Shown here: one piece after another, positions 16,783 to 25,425 of the stretch
Numbering within the stretch: position 1 is the stretch's first letter
Layout of the letters: every line of letters begins with the position of its first letter
From: JACKBK01 sp963707275
GTDB taxonomy: Bacteria; Chloroflexota; Anaerolineae; JAAEKA01
Length of the DNA: 64,000 bases
NCBI GenBank assembly: GCA_963707275.1
Contig: CAVPPH010000015.1
Span: 62,001-126,000, forward strand
Direction of reading: 5' to 3'
Notes under the pieces: model-generated
What the model saw: only the letters and a program-made list of their open reading frames with translations
What the model was told of the DNA's origin: nothing
The model's database searches: none
Made by a program: the position numbers and the translations under genes

Positions 16783-17735
16783 GCAGCTACCAACTCGGTG
16801 GTCGTGCTGCCAGCCACCTCGCGGTAGACCAGCGTCCACGCACTGGAGTCGAACACGAGGTAGATGCCGCGGATGATGGCCGACGGCAGCATAATGATCA
16901 GCAAGAAGATCGGCACACCGACCAGCGCCGCCAGCGCAGGCGAGTTGGTCAGTCCGTAGAGCGCGTATCCCAGCCCGCCGCCTGCACCGAATGCCAGAAT
17001 TCCCAGACCAAAGAACACCATGGCCATCACCAGCCCGAAGACGACGCCGATCGCGGCCAGCAGCAGCCACATGATGCCAACATTGCCGCCGCCGAGCCGG
17101 GCCAGCGCCGTGCCGCCGCTGAACGCCTCGCCCACCGAGCGGTCGGCCAGCGCGATCTCGCGCCGCCAGAATTGGCCCAGCACGCTGACGATGACGCCGA
17201 CGACTACCAGACCCAGCATGATCAGCGACTCCAGTCCGAGGGTCGCCAGCACGGCAAACACGCGGATCGCGGTGTTGTCGATGATCAGCAGCAGCAGCGG
17301 CATTGCGCCGGCCGCCACCACAACCAGCGCGGCGATAGCAAACGCGACGCCGACGATCAGATCCAGCAGGAACATGCGCAGCGCGCGATTGCTCCAGCCG
17401 AGACGAAAACCCTCCCGCCAGGTCGGCCCGACGCTGGTCTCCTCGATCTGGTCAACGCTGCGATAGAGCGCTGTGCGCGCCACGTATTGCACAACGACCG
17501 CGGCGATTATCAGGAAGAAGAGCGCGCAGCAACAAAGCACCACAAAGCTGGCAAGGACAGGCAAGAATCCTTCCGTACCCAGCATCGTCGAAGGTACAGA
17601 CCACATGCCGCCGCCATTCCCGCTACTGTTCGCGCCGCCGCCCGCCGCCAGCGCCAGCAAGATTCCGAAGATCCACAGCACTTTGTAGCGCCATGTGAGC
17701 TGCCAGGCTCGTCCGATCAAAGCTCCGTAGTTCAT
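16779..17735 (-). CDS. Polytopic membrane protein of unknown function
   Basis: A 318-residue integral membrane protein starting MNYGALIGRAWQLTWRYKVLW. About six to seven hydrophobic segments are visible (for example VLWIFGILLALAAGGG, FLIIAAVVVQYVA, LLDLIVGVAFAIAALVVVAA, LIMLGLVVVGVIVSVL, IMWLLLAAIGVVFGLVMAMV, VPIFLLIIMLPSAIIRGIYL). The layout resembles proteins with glycerophosphodiester-phosphodiesterase-membrane-like (DUF7544-like) domains, but I cannot name it with certainty. It ends with an ATGA overlap onto the helicase gene. It follows the DUF4129 gene after 191 bp (17736-17926) in which I see nothing. The ATG at 17735 was preferred to an upstream in-frame start at 17759. Confidence 0.7.
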   Translation of the reverse strand: MNYGALIGRAWQLTWRYKVLWIFGILLALAAGGGANSSGNGGGMWSVPSTMLGTEGFLPVLASFVVLCCCALFFLIIAAVVVQYVARTALYRSVDQIEETSVGPTWREGFRLGWSNRALRMFLLDLIVGVAFAIAALVVVAAGAMPLLLLIIDNTAIRVFAVLATLGLESLIMLGLVVVGVIVSVLGQFWRREIALADRSVGEAFSGGTALARLGGGNVGIMWLLLAAIGVVFGLVMAMVFFGLGILAFGAGGGLGYALYGLTNSPALAALVGVPIFLLIIMLPSAIIRGIYLVFDSSAWTLVYREVAGSTTTELVAA

Positions 17736-17926
17736 GGGACTCCTTCTGCGCGTTTGCACCGCGCGTCAACAAGTAAACATAACATTCCTAAATCTCATCA
17801 CCGGATAGTGACATGAGACGCTGTTTGTCCCGACTGTCTCGTCAGCCTGCAGCCTGAGATTGAAGAATCTCGAACTGCTCAAGCCCTTGATCCGTTCGAC
17901 ACGCCCGTCGGAGGCCAAGGCCGTCC

Positions 17927-19602
17927 TCAGTCCTCGTCTGTCGCCTCCTCCTCGTTGTCTGCCGACGCCTGCCGCTGTTTCAGGGCGCGCTTGACCCGTT
18001 CCCAGATCGTTTTCGTCTCCTGCGCGTCGTCGGGGCTGATCTCGATCCGGTCGTAACGGGCCGCGAGGAACGCCTCCGTCAGCGCGGTGGCGTCGCCTTC
18101 GGCCTCTGGCCACGTCGACTTAAGATCGTGCAGGAACTCGGCGGGCGTCTGGCTGGGCTGCCTGACCGTGCCCTGTTCAGCCGCGCGGCGCACCGTGCTA
18201 AGGTAGAAGTAGCGCACCCGATCGCGCGGCGACAGCGCGTTGAGCCGTACGAAGCGCCAGGGCAGACGCAGCTTGCCAGCCTGACCTTCATCGGCAGCGC
18301 GGCGGCGCGGCACGACAATCGACAGGCTGGCGGCAGCGGCTCGTGCACCCGCCCACCAGCGCACGAAGAGCGCCACGATTCGTTGTCCCAGCGCGCGGCA
18401 GGCGACTCTTGGTGACCGCCAACCCTTCGGGGCCGATAAAAAACCGCAGCGCGAAGATGAGAACCAGGATCACCACCAGCCAGACGACGGCGCCGCCCAG
18501 CCAGGGGGGTAGTTCAGCCATAGGTACGGGCGGTGGCGGCGGCGCTGCTGGTTGAACGGTTGTTGGAAGCTGCGGCAACTCCTCCGGCGGCTTGCCAAAG
18601 AGCAGCAGCACCAGCGAAAACAACGCGATCAGCAGGCTGACGATACCGATCGCAATCTGCACGATCACAGTGACAATGATGTTGACGATCGCACCCAGTT
18701 GCCAGGTCGATCCCAGCGGCAGCAACGACGCTGCCAGCCCGATGCCGACGACGATGACCAGGCTGAGCCGATTCCAGCGGGCCGGGAGGCTGGGCGGCGC
18801 CTGGACGCCGTCGAAATACCACTGCGCGCGCATCTGCGCCAGGCGCGCCTGGCTGATCAGCAGCAGCCCGGTGAGGAAATACATGATCGCGGCCACGACG
18901 ACCTGATCAGGCACGCCGGTGTCGAGCAGACGCAGGCCAGCCCCCTGGTCGATCCTGACACGCGTTACGCCGGCGCAGAGGATCAGGAAAACGCCGCCGA
19001 TCAGCCACTGCGTGATGTAGCCATCGACCAGTTCCTGACGCGAGATCTGCACGCGGTCCGCCGAACGACTGCCGCGCCACCTGGAACCGACGCTCTGTTC
19101 CTCGACCCACCGGAGCTCGCCTGGCGTCAGCGCCAACTGATAGAACAACTCGGCGACTATGCCGGCCCGCTGCCAGGCCAGCGCCGTCAGCAGAATTGCG
19201 GCCAAATAAAAGCCGTCCAGGAACGTCAGCGGATCCAGCAGCCAGCCGCGCAGGGTTACGGTCGTCGGCCAGTCGCCCGTCAGCGCCCAGGTTGCTACTC
19301 GCAGCACCAGAATCAGCACCAGTAGTTCGGCCAGCTTGTAAGCAGTCTTGCGAGTCGCACGCTGTGATGGCATCGACAGCCACTGGCGGCTGTAGACTGC
19401 CGCCAGCGCTGTAAAGAACGCCAGTCCACCAATGTAACGCAGGCGCGGGTCTTCAGTAATTGCGAAAACGACAAAAAGCGGACCGGCGATCAAGCTGGTC
19501 ATCTGGATAGCGATCAGCAGCGGACGCCCCAATTCGCTCTGCCACGAAGAATTGCGGCAGATCTTCGACCGGTGCAGGCGAACGACCAGCTTCCGTGGAC
19601 AT
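17927..19602 (-). CDS. DUF4129 membrane protein, frameshifted
   Basis: Pieces in three frames form one protein of about 555 residues. An ATG at 19602 (MSTEAGRSPAPVEDLPQFFV) overlaps the DUF58 stop by one base. A frameshift beside a GGGG run near 19530 leads into the main frame (GRPLLIAIQMTSLIAGP...). That frame has about eight hydrophobic segments and a proline-rich linker (QPAAPPPPPVPM) before a last one (VVWLVVILVLIFALRFFIG). A second frameshift near 18390 leads to the soluble C-terminal DUF4129 domain (LSPRDRVRYFYLSTVRRAAE, QTPAEFLHDLK). DUF4129 usually occurs at the end of transglutaminase-like proteins; no transglutaminase triad is visible here. The MoxR-DUF58-DUF4129 order is a classic envelope-associated module of unknown detail. 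Confidence 0.8.
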
Positions 19603-20825
19603 CAGGCGACCACTCCCACGGGGCCAGATGAGACAGCCTGCAGGCGGGTCAGGTCATCCTCCGACGCCGCCTGGTACGCGCGCAGTCCCAGGCGGCGCGC
19701 CCGCTCGCGCACGACGCCGAAGTTGGCGTATGGCTCGGTAACCAGCAGCACCACGTTCATGCCGGCGCGGGTCAGCCGGTGAAACCCCTGGCAGACCGCT
19801 TCATCGGCCAGCGGCGTGATGGCCAGCACCGTCGTGCCCCAGGCCAGCGATACGGCGCTGCGCTGCGCCCAGTGGATGAACGGCTGCTCGGCCTCGGCTA
19901 TTTCGACGCGCGCCAGTATCTCCAGTTGCTTCATCAGATGTGGTCGGCCGGGACGGGGCGGAATCGCGGCGGGCTGTTTAGCGCCGCTGGTAACCAACGG
20001 ATCGCTACCGTTGGTTGCCAGCCCCACCGCCTGGCGCATGCTCTCCAGGTAGGTCGCTACCGACGCGGCCACCACAATCGCCCATTCGCTGGCGCTGTAG
20101 ATGCGCTGGCGATGGTAGTCCTGCGTGTCGAGGTTGAGCAGCACCATGCTTTCCAGCGAAATGGCTGGCGACAGTTGTTTCACGAGCAACGTATCAGCGT
20201 GCGCACTGGCCTTCCAGTGAATGCGGCGCAGGTTGTCGCCCGGCTGATACTCGCGAACGCCGCGCAGCCGCGCCGGGTCTTCGAAGATGCGACGCGACGC
20301 GCTCATCGTGCCGTGCGGCAGACGCGATGGCAGGCCAAGACGCACCAGCGGGATGATTCGCGGGTAGACGGTCAGGAACTGCTGCGCTTCCTCGCGGCCG
20401 TCGGCGTCGCTGAATCCAAAAAGGTCACCGACCACGAGCCGCAGCGGGCCCAGTGGGTAGTAACCGCGCCGCGTGCAGTGCAGCTCGTACTCGATCACCA
20501 CGTTTTCATGCGGCCGCAGCGTGTACACGCGGTTGAACTGCTCCGACGCCGCCAGTTCCAGCGGCATGGTTTCGGTCAGGCGCAGCCAGGGAACGGGAAA
20601 CCAGGACGGGTTGCTGACTTCCAGCGACACTGAAACGCGCTCGCCCAGAAAAGCGTGATCGACGAACTGGCGGCGGACCCGCAGCGCGGTCAGGCTGCGC
20701 GGCGTTGCCCAGCGTGCCAGCAGCCAGATGCCGCCGATGACGTATACAATGTAATACACGAAGTCCAGACGCAGCAGCAGGGCCAGCGCCAGCAGAGCGA
20801 TCAGCAGAAACAGGAAATCGCGCAC
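19602..20825 (-). CDS. DUF58 domain protein
   Basis: A 407-residue membrane-anchored protein. Residues 1-40 hold two hydrophobic segments (FLFLLIALLALALLLRL, VYYIVYVIGGIWLLA). A beta-rich domain with RRGYYPLGPLRLVVGDLFG follows. The DUF58 signature is RLRGVREYQPGDNLRRIHWKASAH, then a von Willebrand A-like segment starting MVLLNLDTQ. DUF58 proteins partner with MoxR AAA+ ATPases encoded next to them, as here (3-bp gap). The pair is thought to act as a chaperone system for envelope or metal-cofactor proteins. It is co-transcribed with moxR and the DUF4129 gene. Confidence 0.9.
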   Translation of the reverse strand: MRDFLFLLIALLALALLLRLDFVYYIVYVIGGIWLLARWATPRSLTALRVRRQFVDHAFLGERVSVSLEVSNPSWFPVPWLRLTETMPLELAASEQFNRVYTLRPHENVVIEYELHCTRRGYYPLGPLRLVVGDLFGFSDADGREEAQQFLTVYPRIIPLVRLGLPSRLPHGTMSASRRIFEDPARLRGVREYQPGDNLRRIHWKASAHADTLLVKQLSPAISLESMVLLNLDTQDYHRQRIYSASEWAIVVAASVATYLESMRQAVGLATNGSDPLVTSGAKQPAAIPPRPGRPHLMKQLEILARVEIAEAEQPFIHWAQRSAVSLAWGTTVLAITPLADEAVCQGFHRLTRAGMNVVLLVTEPYANFGVVRERARRLGLRAYQAASEDDLTRLQAVSSGPVGVVA

Positions 20826-20828
20826 GGT

Positions 20829-21785
20829 TCAGGACAGTTGGCCGATATCCAGCGCCACCTGGGCCAGCAGGTCGTTGACGATCGCCTGCGCGGTGCGCCC
20901 GCGCAGCGCGCTTTCAGGCTGGACGATGCAGCGATGTGCCAAAGCCAACGGCGCCAGCAATTTGATGTCATCGGGCAGGACGAAGGTGCGGCCGCGCAGC
21001 GCGGCCAACGCCTGGCTGGCGCGGTAGAGAGCCAGCGAGCCGCGCGGGCTGGCGCCCAGCAATAGATCGGGATGCTGGCGCGTGGCATCGACCAGACGGA
21101 CGATGTAGTCGCGTAACGTATCGTCGACGTGTACCTCCCAGACAGCTTCGCCGAGATCGACCACGGCCGTTCCGTCGATCACCGGCTCCAGTGTGTCGAT
21201 GGGATGCTGGCGACGCAGATGTAATAGCAACTCTTTTTCCTGCTCGATCGACAGGTAACCCAGACTTACTTTGAGCAAGAATCTGTCGAGTTGCGCCTCG
21301 GGCAGCGGAAACGTACCCTCGTACTCGACCGGGTTCTGGGTCGCCATGACCATAAAGGGCCGAGGTAGCGCGCGCGTCACGCCGTCCACCGTCACCTGGC
21401 GCTCGCCCATGGCCTCCAGCAGCGCCGACTGGGTGCGCGGCGTGGCGCGGTTGATCTCATCGGCCAGCAGGATATGGGCGAAGGCCGGCCCCGGCAGGAA
21501 TTCGAACTGGCGCGTCTGCTGATTGAAGATCGACACACCCGTGACATCGTTGGGTAATAAGTCAGGGGTACACTGCACACGCTTGAACGTCACACCCAGA
21601 CTGACCGCCAGCGACCGCGCCAGCATCGTCTTGCCAACGCCAGGGACATCCTCCAGCAGCACGTGGCCGTCACACAACAGGGCGATCAGCAACAACTCCA
21701 CCACATCGCCTTTGCCAACAATTACCCGCTCGACATTCTCTGTAACCCGCCTTGCAAACGACTGAATCTCTTCGACAGACTGCAT
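20829..21785 (-). CDS. MoxR-family AAA+ ATPase
   Basis: A 318-residue MoxR ATPase. Walker A is EDVPGVGKTMLARSLA, Walker B ILLADEINRATPRTQSALLE, sensor 1 MVMATQNPVEYEGTFPLPEAQLDRF and sensor 2 GASPRGSLALYRASQA. These are all in the usual order for the family. I chose the ATG at 21785 (MQSVEEIQSFARRV); an in-frame upstream start at 21848 would add an unconserved leader. It heads the minus-strand block moxR-DUF58-DUF4129 and, after a membrane protein, the helicase genes. The 326-bp gap upstream contains a divergent promoter and the parS site. Confidence 0.93.
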   Translation of the reverse strand: MQSVEEIQSFARRVTENVERVIVGKGDVVELLLIALLCDGHVLLEDVPGVGKTMLARSLAVSLGVTFKRVQCTPDLLPNDVTGVSIFNQQTRQFEFLPGPAFAHILLADEINRATPRTQSALLEAMGERQVTVDGVTRALPRPFMVMATQNPVEYEGTFPLPEAQLDRFLLKVSLGYLSIEQEKELLLHLRRQHPIDTLEPVIDGTAVVDLGEAVWEVHVDDTLRDYIVRLVDATRQHPDLLLGASPRGSLALYRASQALAALRGRTFVLPDDIKLLAPLALAHRCIVQPESALRGRTAQAIVNDLLAQVALDIGQLS

Positions 21786-22003
21786 TATTCGCGATCCTGT
21801 TCTGATTGACGGCCATCCGTGATCTCCGAGGTAGCAGCGCAACCACACACCCGGCGCGCCGGAGGAGGCAAACGTATTCTACCTGAAGGAACGCCCGCTG
21901 ACAAGGCAATCCGCACGCCGATAACCGCAGGTCCGACTATCAGCCGGACGATCTCCCGTTGACGAGAACGTCACGCTGATAACGTGACCTACGTATGCAT
22001 CGC

Positions 22004-22033
22004 TTGGTATCGGCGCGCGAGCCGTGCTATAAT
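22004..22033 (+). promoter_or_regulatory. Sigma-70-type promoter for the methyltransferase gene
   Basis: TTGGTA (22004-22009) and TATAAT (22028-22033) are separated by 18 bp, giving a start near 22040 and a leader of about 70 bases. A short inverted repeat, GTCACG/CGTGAC, lies just upstream near 21970-21988 and could be an operator; that part is speculative. Confidence 0.6.
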
Positions 22034-22095
22034 CGCTGACGCCAGCAAGCCAGGCGCGCCACAAGTCTCAACACCCGACACGTTTGTCATAACCG

Positions 22096-22111
22096 TGTTT
22101 CACGTGAAACA
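22096..22111. promoter_or_regulatory. parS-type ParB-binding site
   Basis: TGTTTCACGTGAAACA is a perfect 16-bp palindrome, identical to the consensus chromosomal parS sequence bound by ParB/Spo0J. It occupies the last 16 bases before the methyltransferase ATG. I found no second copy in the window. Such sites usually cluster near the replication origin. No parA/parB is in view. Confidence 0.85.
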
Positions 22112-23059
22112 ATGAATTCGCCAGACGATACAAAAAACGCTAATCCGGACACCTCGGCCGGCCCTGACAGCGCGTCGCCAGAAGTCATGGACTACGAAGG
22201 CTCGGACTACCAGGAACGATTCTGGGGCGGCGGAGAGCGCGATTACGAGGACCGCGCCGAACGCATCGCACTGCGCAAGCTGGTGCCGCCTGCGGGACGG
22301 CGGTTGGTCGAGTTCGGCGCGGCGTTTGGCCGGCTGGCTGATCTTTATTACGGCTACGAGCAAGTAATTCTGTTAGACTACTCGCGTTCACTGCTGGAGC
22401 AGGCCCGGGCGCGGCTGGGACGCGATCCGCGCTTCGTATTTGTGGCAGCCAATCTCTACAAGCTGCCGCTGGTGGACGCCGTCGTCGACACAGGCGTGAT
22501 CGTGCGCGTCATGCACCACCTGGCCGATGTGCCGGCCGCGCTGGCAGAGATCCGCCGCACTGTCGCACCGGGCGGCGCGCTGGTGGCCGAGTATGCCAGC
22601 AAGCGGCATCTCAAGTCGATCGCTCGCTACGCCCTGCGCCGCCAGCCGTGGAGCCCCTTCGACCCGGCGCCCTACGAATTCGTTCCGCTGAACTTCGACT
22701 TCCACCCCGACTGGATGACCGCGCAGTTCCGAGCGACCGGTCTGACGGTTGAGCAGGAGCTGGCTGTGTCGCACTTTCGCATCGCCCCGCTCAAGCGGCT
22801 GGTTCCTGCTGGTACCCTGGCAGCCGCAGACGGCGCAATCCAGGGCGTCGGCGCGCGCTGGAAGCTCACCCCCAGTGTGTTCGTGCGTTGCCGCGTCCCC
22901 GGAACGTCGCCCGGAACCCTGCCTGCAAGCCTCTTTCGCTGCCCCGAATGCCAGGGCTCGCTGACCAGCAGCGCTGAGTCGATGGACTGCACTGCGTGCG
23001 GGCGGCGCTGGCCAGTGCGCGCCGGCATCTTTGATTTCAAGCAACCGCTGGACGCCTGA
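22112..23059 (+). CDS. Class I SAM methyltransferase with C-terminal zinc-ribbon (Trm112-like)
   Basis: A 315-residue protein. A polar N-terminus precedes a Rossmann methyltransferase: LVEFGAAFGRLADLYYG (motif I, with EFGAAFG for the usual ExGxGxG), VILLDYSRSLLEQAR (motif II), VDTGVIVRVMHHLADVPAAL and RRTVAPGGALVAEY. Residues from about 275 form a zinc ribbon with CPEC and CTAC pairs and RRWPVRAGIFDF, like the Trm112/UPF0434 fold. The substrate is unknown. The gene has its own promoter, and the parS site abuts its ATG, leaving no clear Shine-Dalgarno sequence. Confidence 0.82.
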   Translation: MNSPDDTKNANPDTSAGPDSASPEVMDYEGSDYQERFWGGGERDYEDRAERIALRKLVPPAGRRLVEFGAAFGRLADLYYGYEQVILLDYSRSLLEQARARLGRDPRFVFVAANLYKLPLVDAVVDTGVIVRVMHHLADVPAALAEIRRTVAPGGALVAEYASKRHLKSIARYALRRQPWSPFDPAPYEFVPLNFDFHPDWMTAQFRATGLTVEQELAVSHFRIAPLKRLVPAGTLAAADGAIQGVGARWKLTPSVFVRCRVPGTSPGTLPASLFRCPECQGSLTSSAESMDCTACGRRWPVRAGIFDFKQPLDA

Positions 23060-23113
23060 CGCCCTCCGATCCACCTCTCTCCCGGCCAGTCGCACCAATT
23101 GCTCGCGGGGCGT

Positions 23114-23142
23114 TTGACGAAAACCCTCAATCGGGGTATAAT
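23114..23142 (+). promoter_or_regulatory. Strong promoter upstream of rpsA
   Basis: TTGACG (23114-23119), a 17-bp spacer and TATAAT (23137-23142) make a near-consensus sigma-70 promoter. The start would be near 23149, about 300 bases before the rpsA ATG. Confidence 0.8.
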
Positions 23143-23148
23143 TCATTC

Positions 23149-23452
23149 GCCATAAGACCTGACAAGCGCCAGGCTTCCGACATACTCGGGGTGGCAGCGA
23201 CACCAACAAGTCGCCGCTGACGCAAAGCTCCTTCTTGTTTTCGAGAAGGGCTTTCTTTTCTATTGCGGCCTGCCACAAGGTTGACCAGGCTGGCATTTCT
23301 TCCCCGGCGCTTCGGTTTCTTTGCTTGACTCACGCCATAGGAGTGTGCGGCGTTGCGGAGTTTCACAAACTCCGGGAATGGCATCATAGAATGATTTTGG
23401 TTATGTCTACCAAATAAATCAACCACCAACCCATCAGTGAAAGGAACAAACT
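23149..23452 (+). ncRNA. Structured rpsA leader or small RNA with terminator-like hairpin
   Basis: The approximately 300-base stretch between the promoter and rpsA has no convincing ORF. It can form a CAGCGAC/GTCGCCGCTG stem (about 23186-23220). A terminator-like hairpin follows at 23224-23254 (AAAGC+CCTTCT against AGAAGGGCTTT, one bulge), trailed by CTTTTCT. A later GGAGTTT/AAACTCC hairpin lies near 23357-23373. This could be an attenuated leader controlling S1, or an independent small RNA ending near 23262. I do not recognise it as a known riboswitch class. Confidence 0.45.
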
Positions 23453-24730
23453 ATGACAGAAGACGCAGTTGAGCAGGCCGACCTGACTCCCGAATTGGAA
23501 CAAGGAGCGCATTGGAGCGAGTATTGGGAGCAGGACTATGATTACAAGCGCCCGAAGCAGGGCGATCTGGTCATGGGAATCATTCTGGAGGTACGGCCTG
23601 AGGCAGTGCTGATCGACATCGGTGCAAAACGGGACGGCTTCGTTTCGGCACGCGATCTGGGCAGGCTGGACAACGAGATTTTGGCCGGCCTGTCGGTCGG
23701 CGACGAGGTGCCCGTCTTTGTGCTGAGTTCATCGAACTCATCGGGCGAGCTGATCCTCTCGTTGTCGAAAGGCCGGGAGCTGGACGAATGGCACGAGGCC
23801 GAGCGCCTGCTGGAAGCGGACGAAGTGCTGGAGCTACAGGTCAGCGGTTACAACTCAGGCGGTGTGACGGTCACCTTCGGCCAATTGACCGGTTTCGTGC
23901 CCGCTTCGCATCTGGTCGGGTACTCACGCGGTATGTCGGACCAGGACAAAGGCGACTGGCTGGGATCGCTGCCCGGCAAGGTGCTGCGGCTCAAACTGCT
24001 TGAGGTCAGCCAGCCCAAGCGCCGGCTGGTCCTGTCCCAGCGCAAGGCGGAGCGCGTGTACCGCCGCCAGCGACGGGAAGAGCTTCTGGAAAACCTGGCT
24101 GTTGGCGACGTGGTCAGCGGCAAGGTATCCTCACTGGCCGGCTTCGGCGCATTTGTGGACATCGGCGGCGCCGACGGCCTGGTGCACATCAGCGAGATCA
24201 GCCATGAAATGGTCAACGATCCCAAGGAAGTGCTGAAAATCGGCCAGGAAGTGCGAGTACGCGTCATCAAGCTCGATCCCGAGCGCGAGCGCATCGGGCT
24301 GAGCATCAAGCAGCTCCAGCCTTCCCCCTGGGACGAGATCTACACCCGCCTCTTTGCAGGACAGGTCGTCCCGGCCACCATCGTCAACGTTGCGCCCTTC
24401 GGCGCGTTCGCCCGCATCGAAGCGGGTCTGGTGGGGCTGATCCACGTCAGCCGGTTGACGGACCACTCGGTAAGCCATGCGTCGGAAGTGGTCTCGCCGG
24501 GAGACGAAGTGACCGTGCGCGTCGTCGGCATCGACGCCGGCCGCCAGCGCATCGCCCTCAGCATGCGCGACGTCCCCCAGGGTGAAGCCACTGAGGACGT
24601 AATCGTGGACTGGGTCGTGGGCGACGACCAGCAGGAAGACACTCTGGCCCTCGAAGACACAGTCAACGAAGATGGCGATTCCTCAGGCCGCGACGAAGAT
24701 CCGATTGAGCAAGTCGCCGAGGCGTTGTAG
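23453..24730 (+). CDS. rpsA: 30S ribosomal protein S1
   Basis: A 425-residue S1 with four S1/OB repeats: about residues 35-105 (GDLVMGIILEVRPEAVLIDI), 120-190 (VTVTFGQLTGFVPASHLVG), 205-275 (VVSGKVSSLAGFGAFVDIGG, DGLVHISEIS) and 290-362 (ATIVNVAPFGAFARIEAGL). E. coli S1 has six, so this is the shorter form common outside Proteobacteria. The tail is acidic and low-complexity. S1 binds mRNA on the 30S subunit. A GGAACAA-containing ribosome site precedes the ATG. The upstream leader suggests regulation, perhaps by S1 itself as in other bacteria. Confidence 0.93.
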   Translation: MTEDAVEQADLTPELEQGAHWSEYWEQDYDYKRPKQGDLVMGIILEVRPEAVLIDIGAKRDGFVSARDLGRLDNEILAGLSVGDEVPVFVLSSSNSSGELILSLSKGRELDEWHEAERLLEADEVLELQVSGYNSGGVTVTFGQLTGFVPASHLVGYSRGMSDQDKGDWLGSLPGKVLRLKLLEVSQPKRRLVLSQRKAERVYRRQRREELLENLAVGDVVSGKVSSLAGFGAFVDIGGADGLVHISEISHEMVNDPKEVLKIGQEVRVRVIKLDPERERIGLSIKQLQPSPWDEIYTRLFAGQVVPATIVNVAPFGAFARIEAGLVGLIHVSRLTDHSVSHASEVVSPGDEVTVRVVGIDAGRQRIALSMRDVPQGEATEDVIVDWVVGDDQQEDTLALEDTVNEDGDSSGRDEDPIEQVAEAL

Positions 24731-24841
24731 GATCCCGCTTATCGCTCCAGACCAGGGAGTTCGCCCAACCGGCAGCTTCCTGGGGCGGAGAGTGAGCAGC
24801 GCACAAAGATGTTAAGACCCCAGCACGCACAAGGAGTAACT

Positions 24842-25370
24842 ATGCAAGACAGCTTCGACAGTGAGTTCGCAATCCATGACAGGGTCGTTCATCCCGCCCA
24901 TGGACCGGGTCTAATCACGGACGTCGAGCAGATCGACTCGTCCATCGCCGGCTTCCGACGCTATTATGTCATCGACATCTACGAGCAAAACCTGACCGTC
25001 CGTGTGCCCATACGGCGCGCGGACCGGCTGGGCCTGCGTTCTGTCATGTCTAGCGACCGGCTGAGCAACGTGCTGCAAACGCTGCGCAGCGAGCCAAATC
25101 CGCTGCCGTCTGACTACAAGCGGCGGCAGGCTACCGTGCGCGAGCGAATCAGAAGTCACCCGCCCAGTGGAACTGGCCGAGGTGATCCGTGACCTGTTCT
25201 GGTACGGAGAGAAAAACCACCTGACCAGCGTGGACACGCAGTTGCTGCGCTCCAGCATGGACCGTCTGGCGTGGGAAATGGCTTGCGCAGCCGACAGCAC
25301 GCCGGGCGACAGCCTGGCGGAGATCAACCGGGCGCTGGGCGGCCTGCCCACCAACGGACACGCTGCCTAG
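24842..25370 (+). CDS. CarD-like RNA-polymerase-binding protein, frameshifted
   Basis: The N-terminal frame (24842 to about 25165) encodes a CarD/CdnL/TRCF RNAP-interaction domain: FAIHDRVVHPAHGPGLITDV, YYVIDIYEQNLTVRVPIRRAD, LGLRSVMSSD. A one-base shift near 25150-25165 moves into the frame ending 25370, which encodes the helical C-terminal domain (VELAEVIRDLFWYGEKNHLT, LLRSSMDRLAWEMACA). Both halves are conserved and in the right order, so the gene is probably intact in the organism. The family binds RNAP beta and stabilises open complexes at promoters. AAGGAG lies 5 bases before the ATG. An upstream start at 24809 is unlikely. Confidence 0.82.
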
Positions 25371-25401
25371 CAGCGCAGAAAACACCATAGCATGAAACCT
25401 A

Positions 25402-25425
25402 CTGATCCGGGCAAGCCCGGATCAG
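25402..25425. terminator. Hairpin between convergent carD and LLM genes
   Basis: CTGATCCGGG and CCCGGATCAG form a perfect 10-bp stem with a CAAG loop. It lies just after the carD stop and overlaps the stop codon of the minus-strand oxidoreductase. A long T run is absent, so termination strength is uncertain. Confidence 0.65.

Noticed and set aside
21965..21990. Transcription-factor operator (GTCACG...CGTGAC)
   Set aside because: The inverted repeat is only six bases and no regulator gene is adjacent; it is noted in the promoter entry but not called.
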